Assembly (NCBI GenBank): GCA_020636475.1
Contig: JACJXU010000010.1
Coordinates: 1 to 64,000 of the forward strand
Source of the DNA: Chitinophagales bacterium
GTDB taxonomy: Bacteria > Bacteroidota > Bacteroidia > Chitinophagales > UBA2359
Reading direction: 5' to 3'
Length of the DNA: 64,000 nt
The notes below the pieces were generated by a model that was given only the letters and a program-made list of their open reading frames with translations, did no database searches and was not told where the DNA came from. Made by a program: the position numbers and the translations under genes. Shown in pieces: positions 50,082 through 58,585 of the stretch; the first letter of the stretch is position 1; the number at the start of each line of letters is the position of its first letter.

Positions 50082-52123
50082 TGAGAAAATTTGTCTTATC
50101 GTACTTTCTTACGATAATTACTCAATTAGTAATGGGGCATCCAATGCCCCATTCTATTATATCGCTGGATGTGAGCAGCAAAGAAGTGAAAGCAGAACTA
50201 AAACTCCCCCTTAATGAGCTTCAATTAGCCGTTCCTTTCGATGTTACGACCAATGCGAATTCACTGTTGGAACGAAGTGAAAATGAGCTTAAAGAATATA
50301 TTTTATCACACATTCAACTAAAAGATGAGTTTGGTAAATTATGGAATATTCAAGTCAAAGATTTTAAATTATCAGAAGACAAGCAAACAGCTACTGGAAA
50401 ATATCAGGAACTCACGGCCTATTTACTACTGACACCGCCAGCTGGCAGCGATTTGCGAAAATTTGTATTGGAGTATGATGCAATCATACATCAGGTAGTT
50501 ACACATAAAATATTCGTAACACTAAAAAAAGACTGGAAATCCGGGAAAATAGAAAATGACGAAACTCCTATAGGAATTATTGAATTAGATATTGCCAATA
50601 ATCGTGTTAATCCGATAAATATTCAATTAGAAAATGGGAGTACTTGGAAAGGTTTTAAATCAATGGTATCATTAGGAATGCACCATATTTCTGAAGGAAC
50701 AGACCACTTAATGTTTCTATTAGTTTTGCTATTACCTGCAACTTTATTGATTGATAATAAGCGTTGGTCAACCTCTAAAGGCACGAGAAAAAGCATCATA
50801 CAATTATTAAAAATAATTACTGCTTTTACTATTGGGCACAGTTTAACACTCATTCTCGGGAGTTTGCAACTTGTTAATTTCCCAAGTCAACCCATAGAAA
50901 TATTGATTGCCTTGACAATAGTTATTACCGCTATTCACGCCTTGCGTCCGATTTTCCCTAGTAAAGAAATACTGATTGCCAGCTCTTTTGGACTTATTCA
51001 CGGCTTAGCTTTTTCTTCCATATTATCAGAAATGAATTTGGGAAGAACTGAAATGGTTTATAGTATTTTAGGCTTTAATATAGGAATTGAAATTATGCAG
51101 CTGTTTGTTGTTCTGCTTGTAATTCCTTGGTTAATAATTCTAAGTAAATACAAAATCTATAAATGGGTAAGAATAGCAGGGGCAATAGTTTGTGTAATTG
51201 CGGCTTTAGGTTGGTTGATAGAACGAATAACTTATCAACCGAATTTCATATCCACAACAGTTGAAGATTTAGCTCACTATGGAAAGTATCTTGTTTTATT
51301 TCTAGCAACATTGGCTTTATTGACAAGTATTTTGATGAAAAAGAAAGAAAAGGCAGCCCATAACAATTTGATAATCTTTATTTTGATTGTTTTTATCTCT
51401 TGTAATAATAAGGAAAAAACGAATGAATTAAAAGAGAAAGAATTAAATCTACGAAAAAGAGAACTAAATTTAAAAGAACAAGAGTTACAACTAAAAAATG
51501 ACACTTTAATTAATGAATTTTCTAAAAATAATGATGTTGAAAAAATTAGTGAACAAAAGAAACCAATACCGACTCCTGAATTGCTATTTGAAGAATGGGA
51601 AATTAATTTGAAAAAGAAAGGCATATTTGATTATGTTACGAAAAAAGATTGTGAAAATCTTGACAGGATGATGAATTTGTATGACAAAGGAAAGTATCCA
51701 ATGCATACTGAATCAAAATCAATAATACCTTTTGATTTTAATAATGATAAAGTAAAAGATTATCTCATAAATTATTCGCTTCAAAATTGTGTTCAAGGAA
51801 ACGGTTGGGGAACAGATTTTATATTTTTTACTTCACAAAATGGTAGTTTATCAGTTAATGAGTTACTAACAAATAAATTAAAAACCAAAATTAAAAATTA
51901 TGTCACTAAAAATTATGGTTCAGATGTTTATGTGAGAGTTGAAAATAATTACACTATAGTACAATCATTTAAAATTAATCAAATAAGTAATAACATTTGT
52001 TATGGTGATTTTGATTTAATGCAGGATGGTGCTTCTTGCTGTCCTGAAATTAGTGGTAATTTTGAATATAACATTAATGAAAATAGCTTTTCCGTTTTTA
52101 ACCTAAAGAATAATAAATATTAA
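50081..52123 (+). CDS. HupE/UreJ-type membrane protein fused to a lipoprotein-like domain
   Basis: Residues 1-425 fit the Bacteroidota HupE/UreJ_2 family: a signal, an extracellular beta domain, then helices with GMHHISEGTDHLMFLL, AFTIGHSLTLIL and GLIHGLAFSSIL, His-rich segments likely to bind a metal such as nickel, cobalt or copper. At about residue 425 (51356-51364) the DNA reads GCCCATAAC, an attC-like box, after which the frame goes on as FILIVFISCNNKEK, a lipoprotein-type signal, and a charged domain of about 240 residues. The fusion looks like two genes joined at a former cassette boundary. Confidence 0.75.
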   Translation: MRKFVLSYFLTIITQLVMGHPMPHSIISLDVSSKEVKAELKLPLNELQLAVPFDVTTNANSLLERSENELKEYILSHIQLKDEFGKLWNIQVKDFKLSEDKQTATGKYQELTAYLLLTPPAGSDLRKFVLEYDAIIHQVVTHKIFVTLKKDWKSGKIENDETPIGIIELDIANNRVNPINIQLENGSTWKGFKSMVSLGMHHISEGTDHLMFLLVLLLPATLLIDNKRWSTSKGTRKSIIQLLKIITAFTIGHSLTLILGSLQLVNFPSQPIEILIALTIVITAIHALRPIFPSKEILIASSFGLIHGLAFSSILSEMNLGRTEMVYSILGFNIGIEIMQLFVVLLVIPWLIILSKYKIYKWVRIAGAIVCVIAALGWLIERITYQPNFISTTVEDLAHYGKYLVLFLATLALLTSILMKKKEKAAHNNLIIFILIVFISCNNKEKTNELKEKELNLRKRELNLKEQELQLKNDTLINEFSKNNDVEKISEQKKPIPTPELLFEEWEINLKKKGIFDYVTKKDCENLDRMMNLYDKGKYPMHTESKSIIPFDFNNDKVKDYLINYSLQNCVQGNGWGTDFIFFTSQNGSLSVNELLTNKLKTKIKNYVTKNYGSDVYVRVENNYTIVQSFKINQISNNICYGDFDLMQDGASCCPEISGNFEYNINENSFSVFNLKNNKY

Positions 52124-52130
52124 AAAAAAC

Positions 52131-52192
52131 GTCGCACAACATCGTGTTTGCAAAAGAGTGGGTTAAGTGCAAAATAGTCGCTCCGCTCCCAC
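52131..52192 (+). other. Broken attC-like left half with 168-bp unit fragment
   Basis: GTCGCACAACATCGTG then TTTGCAAAAGAGTGGG look like the left half of a site. It then runs into CAAAATAGTCGCTCCGCTCCC, part of the 168-bp unit, and stops. No right half is seen before the hsdM remnant. Confidence 0.55.
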
Positions 52193-52294
52193 GCAGCAGC
52201 CGACTTTTAGGTAATGGACAATTTGAAGGGAACTTTTGACGGGTACTGAATTTTAAAAACCAACTTTACGACCTAAAAATTAAAGACAAACTCA

Positions 52295-52743
52295 ATGAGT
52301 GAAGAATATAAAAGAATACTTGAAGCCCAACTTTGGAATATTGCCATTACGGAACGAGTATTCCGACTTGTATTTTGGTTTTCAAAAAATGCAGAGAAAA
52401 TCCTGATGATATTTTATTTATAGATGCCAGCCAGCATTTTGAAAAAGTAAAAACCCAAAATGTATTGCGTAAGCAAGATGTTGATTTGATTGTAGAAACC
52501 TACCGCAACAGAACCGAAACACCCAAGTACAGCCGTAGAGTCGCCCTAAGTGGCGACAATAGCATTGCTAAAAACGATTACAACCTGAACATGCAACGCT
52601 ATGTAGATACGCTTGAAGCAGAAGAAAATATTGATATTGAAGCCATAGCCAAAGAAATAAAAGCATTGGATGAAACCATTGCAAGCACAGACAAAACCAT
52701 TGCACAGTTTTGTAAAGAGTTGGGAATTCCAACACCTTTTTAA
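52295..52743 (+). pseudogene. hsdM: hsdM remnant with internal deletion
   Basis: The first 17 codons (MSEEYKRILEAQLWNIA) look like an HsdM start. Then most of the gene is absent and, in another frame from about 52340, the C-terminal end is present (ILFIDASQHFEKVKTQNVL, DLIVETYRNR, NDYNLNMQRYVDT). The SAM site and NPPF are missing, so no methyltransferase can be made. It belongs to the second, damaged type I locus. Confidence 0.75.
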
Positions 52744-52777
52744 ACCATGATTTTTAGGATTAAATGATTACTTGATT

Positions 52778-53152
52778 ATGAAATATGAGGATTTAACAAG
52801 AAAAATAATTGGTTGCGCTATGGAAGTGCATAAACAACTAGGTAATGGCTTTCAAGAAGTAATATACCAAAGGGCTCTTTCTATTGAATTGCAATTACAA
52901 GGTTTGGATTATAGTAGAGAACACGAAATGAAAATACAATACAAAGGACATGAAATTGGCACTAGACGTGTTGATTTTTTTGTAGAAAATGTAATAATGG
53001 TAGAATTGAAAGCAATAATTAATTTGGAAGATGTTCACTTGGCACAAGCCATGAATTATGTAGAAGCATACGATTTGGAAATCGGACTGCTACTCAATTT
53101 TGGTGCAAAAAGCCTACAATTCAAAAGGGTTCATAACAATAAAAAGTCTTGA
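52778..53152 (+). CDS. GxxExxY family protein
   Basis: The 124-residue protein has the family hallmark GNGFQEVIYQRAL (GxxExxY), an IQYKGHEIGTRRVDFFVEN strand pair, and VELKAI, a PD-(D/E)xK-like catalytic layout. It is probably a small nuclease-fold protein. It lies between hsdM and hsdS remnants, where such genes are often seen. I use the ATG at 52778; a TTG at 52772 is possible. Confidence 0.82.
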   Translation: MKYEDLTRKIIGCAMEVHKQLGNGFQEVIYQRALSIELQLQGLDYSREHEMKIQYKGHEIGTRRVDFFVENVIMVELKAIINLEDVHLAQAMNYVEAYDLEIGLLLNFGAKSLQFKRVHNNKKS

Positions 53153-53200
53153 ACCATGATTTTTTAGGATTAAAAGATTACATGATTAAGAAATATAAAC

Positions 53201-54496
53201 ATGAAAATGAAAAATCAAGCCAATCAAAATAATCAAGGTTCAAACAACATTCCACAATTGCGTTTTCCTGAATTTACAGGAGAATGGGAAAAGAAGAAGT
53301 TGGGGGAAGTAGCAGAAATATCTTCTGGAGGAACACCAAGTAGAACAAATCGAACATATTGGAATGGTGAAATACCTTGGGTTTCCACGACATTAATTGA
53401 TTTTAACTTTATTGATAAAACTGAAGAATATATAACAGAAGAAAGACTTAAAAATTCATCAGCAAAATTACTTCCCAAAGGAACTTTGTTGATGGCAATG
53501 TATGGACAAGGAAAAACAAGGGGTAAAATCTCAATTTTAAATATTGAAGCTTCAACTAATCAAGCTTGTGGCGCAATCATTACAAATAATGAAGTTCTTA
53601 ATTCGTTATTTGCCTTTCAAAACTTGGCAAAGCGATATGATGAAATAAGAGACTTAAGCAATCAAGGTGGAGAAGAAAATTTTAGTGGATCTATTATAAA
53701 AGGAATAGAAATCTCATTTCCCACTCTCACCGAGCAAACCAAAATCGCCACCTTCCTCACGGCAGTTGACGAAAAAATCCAAGCACTCAAAAAGAAATAC
53801 AGCCTTTTAGAGGTATACAAAAAAGGCGTGATGCAAAGGCTATTTTGTCTGCATCATGATTCACCTGATTTACATGATGAATATGATTTGAGAGACGGGA
53901 AACAAGAAAAAAATCAGGGCAATCAAGAAAATCATAAAAAATCAAGGTTCAGACAATTACGCTTCAAAGATGAAAACGGAAATGATTTTCCGGATTGGGA
54001 AGTGAAGAAGTTGGGGGAGGTTTGTGAGAAGCAATCGTCAAATATTTCTGCAAACAAAATTGAAGAAAACTTTGGTAATTATATTATTTATGGTGCAGCA
54101 GGAGTATTGAAAAAAGTTGATTTTTATGAGGTTGAAGAAGATTACATAAGTATTGTAAAAAATGGTGCAGGTGTGGGACGTTTATTATTTTGCAAAGGCA
54201 AATCTTCTGTTTTAGGTACATTAGATATTATAAAACCAATAGGTAAAATCAACACTTACTTTCTTTACTGTTTATTATCAAACATAGATTTTTCTAAATA
54301 CACAACTGGAAGCACTATTCCGCATATTTATTTCAAAGATTACAAAAATGAAGATATAATATTACCCTGCCTCGAAGAACAAACCCTCATTGCCAATTTC
54401 CTATCTGACCTCGATGAAAAAATAAACGTACAGACGCGATTAATCGCGTCTCTGGAACAATGGAAAAAAGGATTGTTGCAAAAAATGTTTGTGTAA
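53201..54496 (+). CDS. hsdS: Type I restriction specificity subunit, second locus
   Basis: The 431-residue subunit has two recognition halves: IPQLRFPEFTGEWEKKKLGEV at the start of the first, TLTEQTKIATFL and a coil, then LRFKDENGNDFPDWEVKKLGEV for the second. A palindrome (54432-54451) lies near the end in frame, coding TRLIASLEQW. It is intact as a frame, but the partner hsdM is deleted. The TAA overlaps the transposase ATG. Confidence 0.87.
   Translation: MKMKNQANQNNQGSNNIPQLRFPEFTGEWEKKKLGEVAEISSGGTPSRTNRTYWNGEIPWVSTTLIDFNFIDKTEEYITEERLKNSSAKLLPKGTLLMAMYGQGKTRGKISILNIEASTNQACGAIITNNEVLNSLFAFQNLAKRYDEIRDLSNQGGEENFSGSIIKGIEISFPTLTEQTKIATFLTAVDEKIQALKKKYSLLEVYKKGVMQRLFCLHHDSPDLHDEYDLRDGKQEKNQGNQENHKKSRFRQLRFKDENGNDFPDWEVKKLGEVCEKQSSNISANKIEENFGNYIIYGAAGVLKKVDFYEVEEDYISIVKNGAGVGRLLFCKGKSSVLGTLDIIKPIGKINTYFLYCLLSNIDFSKYTTGSTIPHIYFKDYKNEDIILPCLEEQTLIANFLSDLDEKINVQTRLIASLEQWKKGLLQKMFV
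54432..54451. repeat. REP-like palindrome 1, in hsdS
   Basis: AGACGCGATTAATCGCGTCT is a perfect 20-base palindrome inside the specificity gene. The same core occurs in the next gene, a REP-associated transposase. Confidence 0.75.
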
Positions 54497-55086
54497 TGGA
54501 TAAATACCAAAACAAATACCGCATACCCTCTGCCCGATTGCAAAATTGGGATTATGGCAGCAATGGTGCGTATTTTATAACCATTTGCACCCAAAATAGG
54601 GAACATTTTTTTGGGGATGTTGTAAACGGTCAAATGCAATTAAACGAATTAGGCCAATTGGCAGAAAAATATTGGTTAGAAATACCACAACATTTTTCAT
54701 TTATTGAATTGGGTAATTTTGTGGTAATGCCCAACCATACACACGGCATATTGATTATTGACAAACCCGCAAATGTTACGGAAACGCCAAACGTAGAGAC
54801 GCGATTAATCGCGTCTCTACCATCCCCAACGGAAATACCAATCACCACCGAAATAAACGGTGGATTTTCAGGTACAAAAAATCCAATGTTTCACAATAAT
54901 ATATCTCGAATAATCAGATGGTACAAAGGGCGTTGTTCATTTGAAATGCGTAAAATCCACGCAGATTTCGCCTGGCAATCCCGTTTTCACGACCATATCA
55001 TTCGCAATGCACAATCCTTTGAAAACATTCAAAATTATGTTCAAAACAATCCATTAAAATGGGCAGAAGATAAATTTTATGTCTAA
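54496..55086 (+). CDS. REP-associated tyrosine transposase (Y1 family)
   Basis: The 196-residue protein matches RAYT/TnpA_REP: NGAYFITICTQNREHFF, the HUH-type VMPNHTHGI, and SRFHDHIIRN near residue 165. The catalytic Tyr could be in IIRWYKGR. Such enzymes nick single-stranded REP palindromes. A 28-base palindrome (54793-54820) lies in the gene itself. It sits between hsdS and hsdR with overlaps on both sides, which is unusual for a transposase. Confidence 0.85.
   Translation: MDKYQNKYRIPSARLQNWDYGSNGAYFITICTQNREHFFGDVVNGQMQLNELGQLAEKYWLEIPQHFSFIELGNFVVMPNHTHGILIIDKPANVTETPNVETRLIASLPSPTEIPITTEINGGFSGTKNPMFHNNISRIIRWYKGRCSFEMRKIHADFAWQSRFHDHIIRNAQSFENIQNYVQNNPLKWAEDKFYV
54793..54820. repeat. 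REP-like palindrome 2, in the transposase gene
   Basis: The 28-base perfect palindrome begins GTAGAGACGCGATT and shares the core of palindrome 1. It codes VETRLIAS in frame. Confidence 0.75.
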
Positions 55087-55859
55087 ACAATCTGAACAAA
55101 TATTAGAAGAACAATTAATTGCCCAATTGCAAAAATTGGGTTACAGCTATATTGTAATCAACAGCGAAAAAGATTTATTGCTCAACCTCAAAGGACAATT
55201 AGAAAAACACAATCAATCGGCACTTGCCAAAACAGGGAGCGAACAACTGACCAAAACAGAATTTGAGAAGATTTTAAACTTGTTGAGCAAAGGTTCGGTT
55301 TTTGAAAAATCAAAAATGCTTCGCCAAAAGCAGCACATTGTTCGAGATAATGGCGACAATCTTTATTTTGAATTTCTGAATGTAGAACATTGGTGTCAAA
55401 ACCAATATCAAGTAACCAACCAAGTAAGCCAAGAAGGGAAATTTAAAAACCGCTATGATGTAACCATTCTCATAAACGGTTTGCCTTTGGTGCAAATAGA
55501 GCTCAAACGCAGAGGATTGGAATTAAAAGAAGCTTTCAACCAAATCAACCGCTATCAACGGCATTCGTTTGGTGCAAACTCGGCTTTGTTTCAGTATGTG
55601 CAAATATTCGTTATCAGCAACGGAGTCAATACCAAGTATTACGCCAACAACCGAAACCAAAGCTTCAAACAAACATTCTATTGGACAGATGTAAACAACA
55701 AGCGTCTTTCCAATATCTTAAATGGCTTTACGGATACCTTTTTAGAGCCTTGCCATTTGAGTAAAATAATATGCAAATACATTGTGCTGAATGAAGCCTA
55801 TAAAATTCCTATGGTACTTCGTCCGTATCAATTTTATGCAGTAGAAGCCTTAATTAAAC

Positions 55860-55897
55860 GGGTTGTAGAGTCGCCATTAATGGCAACTCTACAACCC
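55860..55897. repeat. Palindrome 3, in hsdR
   Basis: Arms GGGTTGTAGAGT and ACTCTACAACCC flank GCCATTAATGGC, 38 bases in all. It codes VVESPLMATLQP in frame. The centre ATTAAT is the same as in palindromes 1, 2 and 4. Confidence 0.72.
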
Positions 55898-56505
55898 AAA
55901 AACGGCTATATATGGCACACCACAGGTTCGGGCAAAACCTTAACCAGTTTTAAAGCCAGCCAGATTTTAATGAATTTGCCACAAGTGCACAAAGTGGTTT
56001 TTGTGGTAGATAGAAAAGATTTGGATTACCAAACCACCAAAGAATTTAACAGCTTTCAAGAAGGTTGTATTGACGGAACAGACAACACTCAAAACTTAGT
56101 AAAGCAGTTTACAGGAACATACGTTGACAAAAAAGGAGAAGCCAAAAACTCCAAACTCATTGTTACAACCATTCAAAAACTCAATACCGCAATTAGCAAA
56201 TTGAAGTATGAGGCAAAAATGGCAGAACTCAAAGACAAACGCATTATTTTCATTTTTGACGAATGCCATAGAAGCCAGTTTGGGGATACACACAAACGCA
56301 TAAAAGCATTTTTCAATAATGCTCAACTATTTGGTTTTACAGGCACACCCATTTTTGCAGACAATGCAGCTAAAAACGAACACGGCAAACGAACTACTGC
56401 CGATTTATTTGAAGACTGCTTGCACAAATATGTAATAACAGATGCTATCAAAGACGAAAATGTATTGAAATTCTCTGTTGAATATGTAGGCAGATATTAT
56501 CGTAA

Positions 56506-56525
56506 AGATGCCATTAATGGCATCT
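56506..56525. repeat. Palindrome 4, in hsdR
   Basis: AGATGCCATTAATGGCATCT is a perfect 20-base palindrome in frame (KDAINGIS), centred on ATTAAT. Confidence 0.7.
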
Positions 56526-56726
56526 CCACAGAAACCAATATTGATATTGAAGTAGAAGATATTGACACCAAAGAGTTGATGGAAGATGAAACCCGTTTAG
56601 AAAAAATAACGGATTACATTATTGCACACCACGCTAAAGCCAATTTTTGCAAAAGAGCCACCAAGCCAACGCACCAAGACAGACACAAAATGACAACGAA
56701 CAAACACGACAGAAAAGAGGGGCGAA

Positions 56727-56841
56727 GCGCTAACAGCGGTTTTGCAAAATGGCGAGTTACGTACTTCTATTCAAGTTCAGTACTGGTTGACAGTTTAGTG
56801 CTCCGAAAACCCGCCCATCGCAAATCTGCAAAACGTTATAG
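56727..56841 (+). other. attC-like recombination site 26
   Basis: GCGCTAAC ends at 56734 and GTT is at 56835-56837. Arms GCGGTTTTGCAAAATGGCG and CGCCCATCGCAAATCTGC pair imperfectly. No matching cassette start is found upstream, so the original unit is lost. Confidence 0.65.
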
Positions 56842-56846
56842 TTAAT

Positions 56847-57728
56847 ATGAAAAAGGATATTCCAAAAGTTAATTATAAACCTCAATCGACTGAGGACTTT
56901 GGACTTGATATCGTTTCTATTGATAATATCAAACAAAGACAGGACAATAAAACACATCATTCAGAACAACCCCATCAACTTAAATTCTATACCCTTATCT
57001 ATTTTACCCAAGGAAGTGGGAGACATTATGTAGATTTCGAATGGTATCCTGTGCAAAAAAACACGGTAGTTTTTCTTACAAAGGAGCAAGTTCACGCCTT
57101 TGATTTTTCAACAGATTTGGATGGGTATTGTCTGGTTTTCAATGAAGGTTATTTTGTGAAATATACCACACAGTTCTCCGATAATTTTATTTTTCGATTT
57201 CTTAACGATCAGCTTTCTTCACCCACCGTACTTTTACCAGAGGATGCGGATTTTTTTACCTATTTCACGTTGTTACTCAGTGAATTTAATACGCCAAATA
57301 CTTTCAATCATCAACTGATAATTAATTCTCTTTTTACCATAGTGGTATCAAAAGTGGAGCAAATAAGACAACTGTATTATAAAGGTATTACCGATAAATC
57401 TAAAATCTCACTTTTTCAAATATTTACGCAGCTTATAGAGAAACATTATACAGAAAATAGAAACGCCCTCTTTTATGCCAATACTATGGCCGTTACATAC
57501 AAACACTTAAATCTGGTTTGTAAAACTGTAATAAACAAAACTGCCAAAAACGTGATTGATGATTTTGTAGTGCTTCAAGCCAAACGGAAAATTATTAATA
57601 CCGATATGAAAAGTACTGAAATAGCCTATTCATTGGGTTTTGAAGACCCTACTAATTTTACAAAGTACTTTAAAAAGCATACAGGAATAACACCAAAACT
57701 GTTCATTCAATCTATAAATAAACATTAG
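56847..57728 (+). CDS. AraC-family transcriptional regulator
   Basis: The 293-residue protein has a cupin-like N-terminal domain (about 20-110; LIYFTQGSGRHYVDFEWYPV) and a C-terminal AraC double HTH (ALFYANTMAVTYKHLNLVCK, then STEIAYSLGFEDPTNFTKYFKKHTGITPK in two parts). It should sense a small molecule and activate nearby genes, perhaps the ester-cyclase-like gene 86 bases on. The start is just 10 bases after the attC core. Confidence 0.88.
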   Translation: MKKDIPKVNYKPQSTEDFGLDIVSIDNIKQRQDNKTHHSEQPHQLKFYTLIYFTQGSGRHYVDFEWYPVQKNTVVFLTKEQVHAFDFSTDLDGYCLVFNEGYFVKYTTQFSDNFIFRFLNDQLSSPTVLLPEDADFFTYFTLLLSEFNTPNTFNHQLIINSLFTIVVSKVEQIRQLYYKGITDKSKISLFQIFTQLIEKHYTENRNALFYANTMAVTYKHLNLVCKTVINKTAKNVIDDFVVLQAKRKIINTDMKSTEIAYSLGFEDPTNFTKYFKKHTGITPKLFIQSINKH

Positions 57729-57788
57729 TGGTACGACATTTACCATTTTTAAGCTTGGATACACCTTTTCTTATTGACTGAAACTTTT

Positions 57789-57796
57789 TACCTTTG
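57789..57796 (+). promoter_or_regulatory. Candidate -7 box before the ester-cyclase-like gene
   Basis: TACCTTTG fits TAnnTTTG and lies 18 bases before the ATG at 57815. A TTG at about 57774 is the best -33 candidate, a little close at 13-14 bases. Confidence 0.45.
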
Positions 57797-57814
57797 CATC
57801 TAAAATAAAATCAA

Positions 57815-58243
57815 ATGAAAAGTCCAAAAGAAATTGTAAGTCAGTTTTACCAAAACGGTCTTTCTTCAAATCCTGAAAGCAATCCCTCTGTGGTATTGCC
57901 TCAAATTTTATCCGATAATTTTATCTCATACGGAACTACACCTGAAAAGAATAAGACAAGAGAGCAGCTTATTCAGCAAATTTTGGGTATGAAAGGAATG
58001 ATAAAAGATTTCAATTTTGAACCGATGGAAATTATCGAAGCAGGTAATAAAGTAATTGTAAGAAGTAAAATTGTAGGCACTCCCAACTCCCCCGAAGGGC
58101 ATTTTATGGGTATTCCAACCGATGGTTCTAAGACATTCGAAACAATCGCTATTGACATTCACACCGTTGAAAATGGAAAAATAGCTTATGTTCATCATAT
58201 TGAAGACTGGATGACAGCAATTATGCAATTAAAGAATATTTAG
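57815..58243 (+). CDS. SnoaL-like / ester-cyclase family protein
   Basis: The 142-residue protein fits the SnoaL-like NTF2 fold: an N-terminal helix EIVSQFYQNGLSS, FISYGTTPEKNKTREQLIQQI, then strands KVIVRSKIVGTPN and GHFMGIPTDGSKTFETIAIDI, and the family tail VHHIEDWMTAIMQL. It may be an isomerase or a ligand-binding protein and the substrate is unknown. It lies next to an AraC regulator. Confidence 0.78.
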   Translation: MKSPKEIVSQFYQNGLSSNPESNPSVVLPQILSDNFISYGTTPEKNKTREQLIQQILGMKGMIKDFNFEPMEIIEAGNKVIVRSKIVGTPNSPEGHFMGIPTDGSKTFETIAIDIHTVENGKIAYVHHIEDWMTAIMQLKNI

Positions 58244-58249
58244 AATACT

Positions 58250-58484
58250 ACCTACAACATTGTGTATAAGCAATAGCGGTTCTTGTGCAAACTTGAACCG
58301 CTATTGCGTTTAATTAAGTAGTTAAGCAAAAGAAATCAAGTATTTGGTTCCGTATTCACTAAGAATACTAATAAGTTGCTCCTATAATAATACCCGAAAA
58401 CTTTTGATTAACTACTTAAGTATTTTGCTTTCCGAAAAGTAGTAGCTATAAATCCGCTACTGCTCATACACTAGCCCGTTGTAG
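58250..58484 (+). other. attC-like recombination site 27, last in the window
   Basis: CTACAAC (core 58256-58258) and GTT (58478-58480) are far apart with a loop of about 160 bases. Arms TGTGTATAAGCAATAGCGG and CCGCTACTGCTCATACAC pair, the same family as site 9. AACCGCTATTGCG at 58293 gives an extra internal pairing with the left arm. Confidence 0.68.
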
Positions 58485-58530
58485 CCAATTTTAGGACGAC
58501 AATACCGAACAGAAAAACTTGACAAAAAAA

Positions 58531-58565
58531 AAATCACAAGAACCGAAACCCTTGTGATTTTTTTA
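58531..58565. terminator. Bidirectional terminator hairpin
   Basis: AAATCACAAG and CTTGTGATTT form a perfect 10-base stem with a 10-base loop, with an A-run before and T-run after. It serves at least the reverse-strand operon ending at 58586. Confidence 0.8.
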
Positions 58566-58585
58566 TTTGAAACCCTCTTTGAATT

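Larger units (their letters stand above)
55079..56845 (+). pseudogene. hsdR: hsdR, 3'-truncated and fused to an attC-like site
   Basis: The frame starts as a type I R subunit: a nuclease part with LVQIELKRRG, then TTGSGKTLTSFKA, FDECHRSQFG and FGFTGTPIF. Homology ends at about 56640 (ADLFEDCLHKYVITDAI and about 60 codons on). The last 65 or so residues are read from flank and attC-like DNA. A full R subunit has about 1000 residues, so the second half of the motor and the C-terminus are lost. Two palindromes are embedded in frame. The start overlaps the transposase end by 8 bases. Confidence 0.82.

Noticed and set aside
55860..55897. Terminator hairpin within hsdR
   Set aside because: The palindrome has no T-run, lies in frame in the middle of the gene, and has the same centre as the REP-like palindromes nearby.
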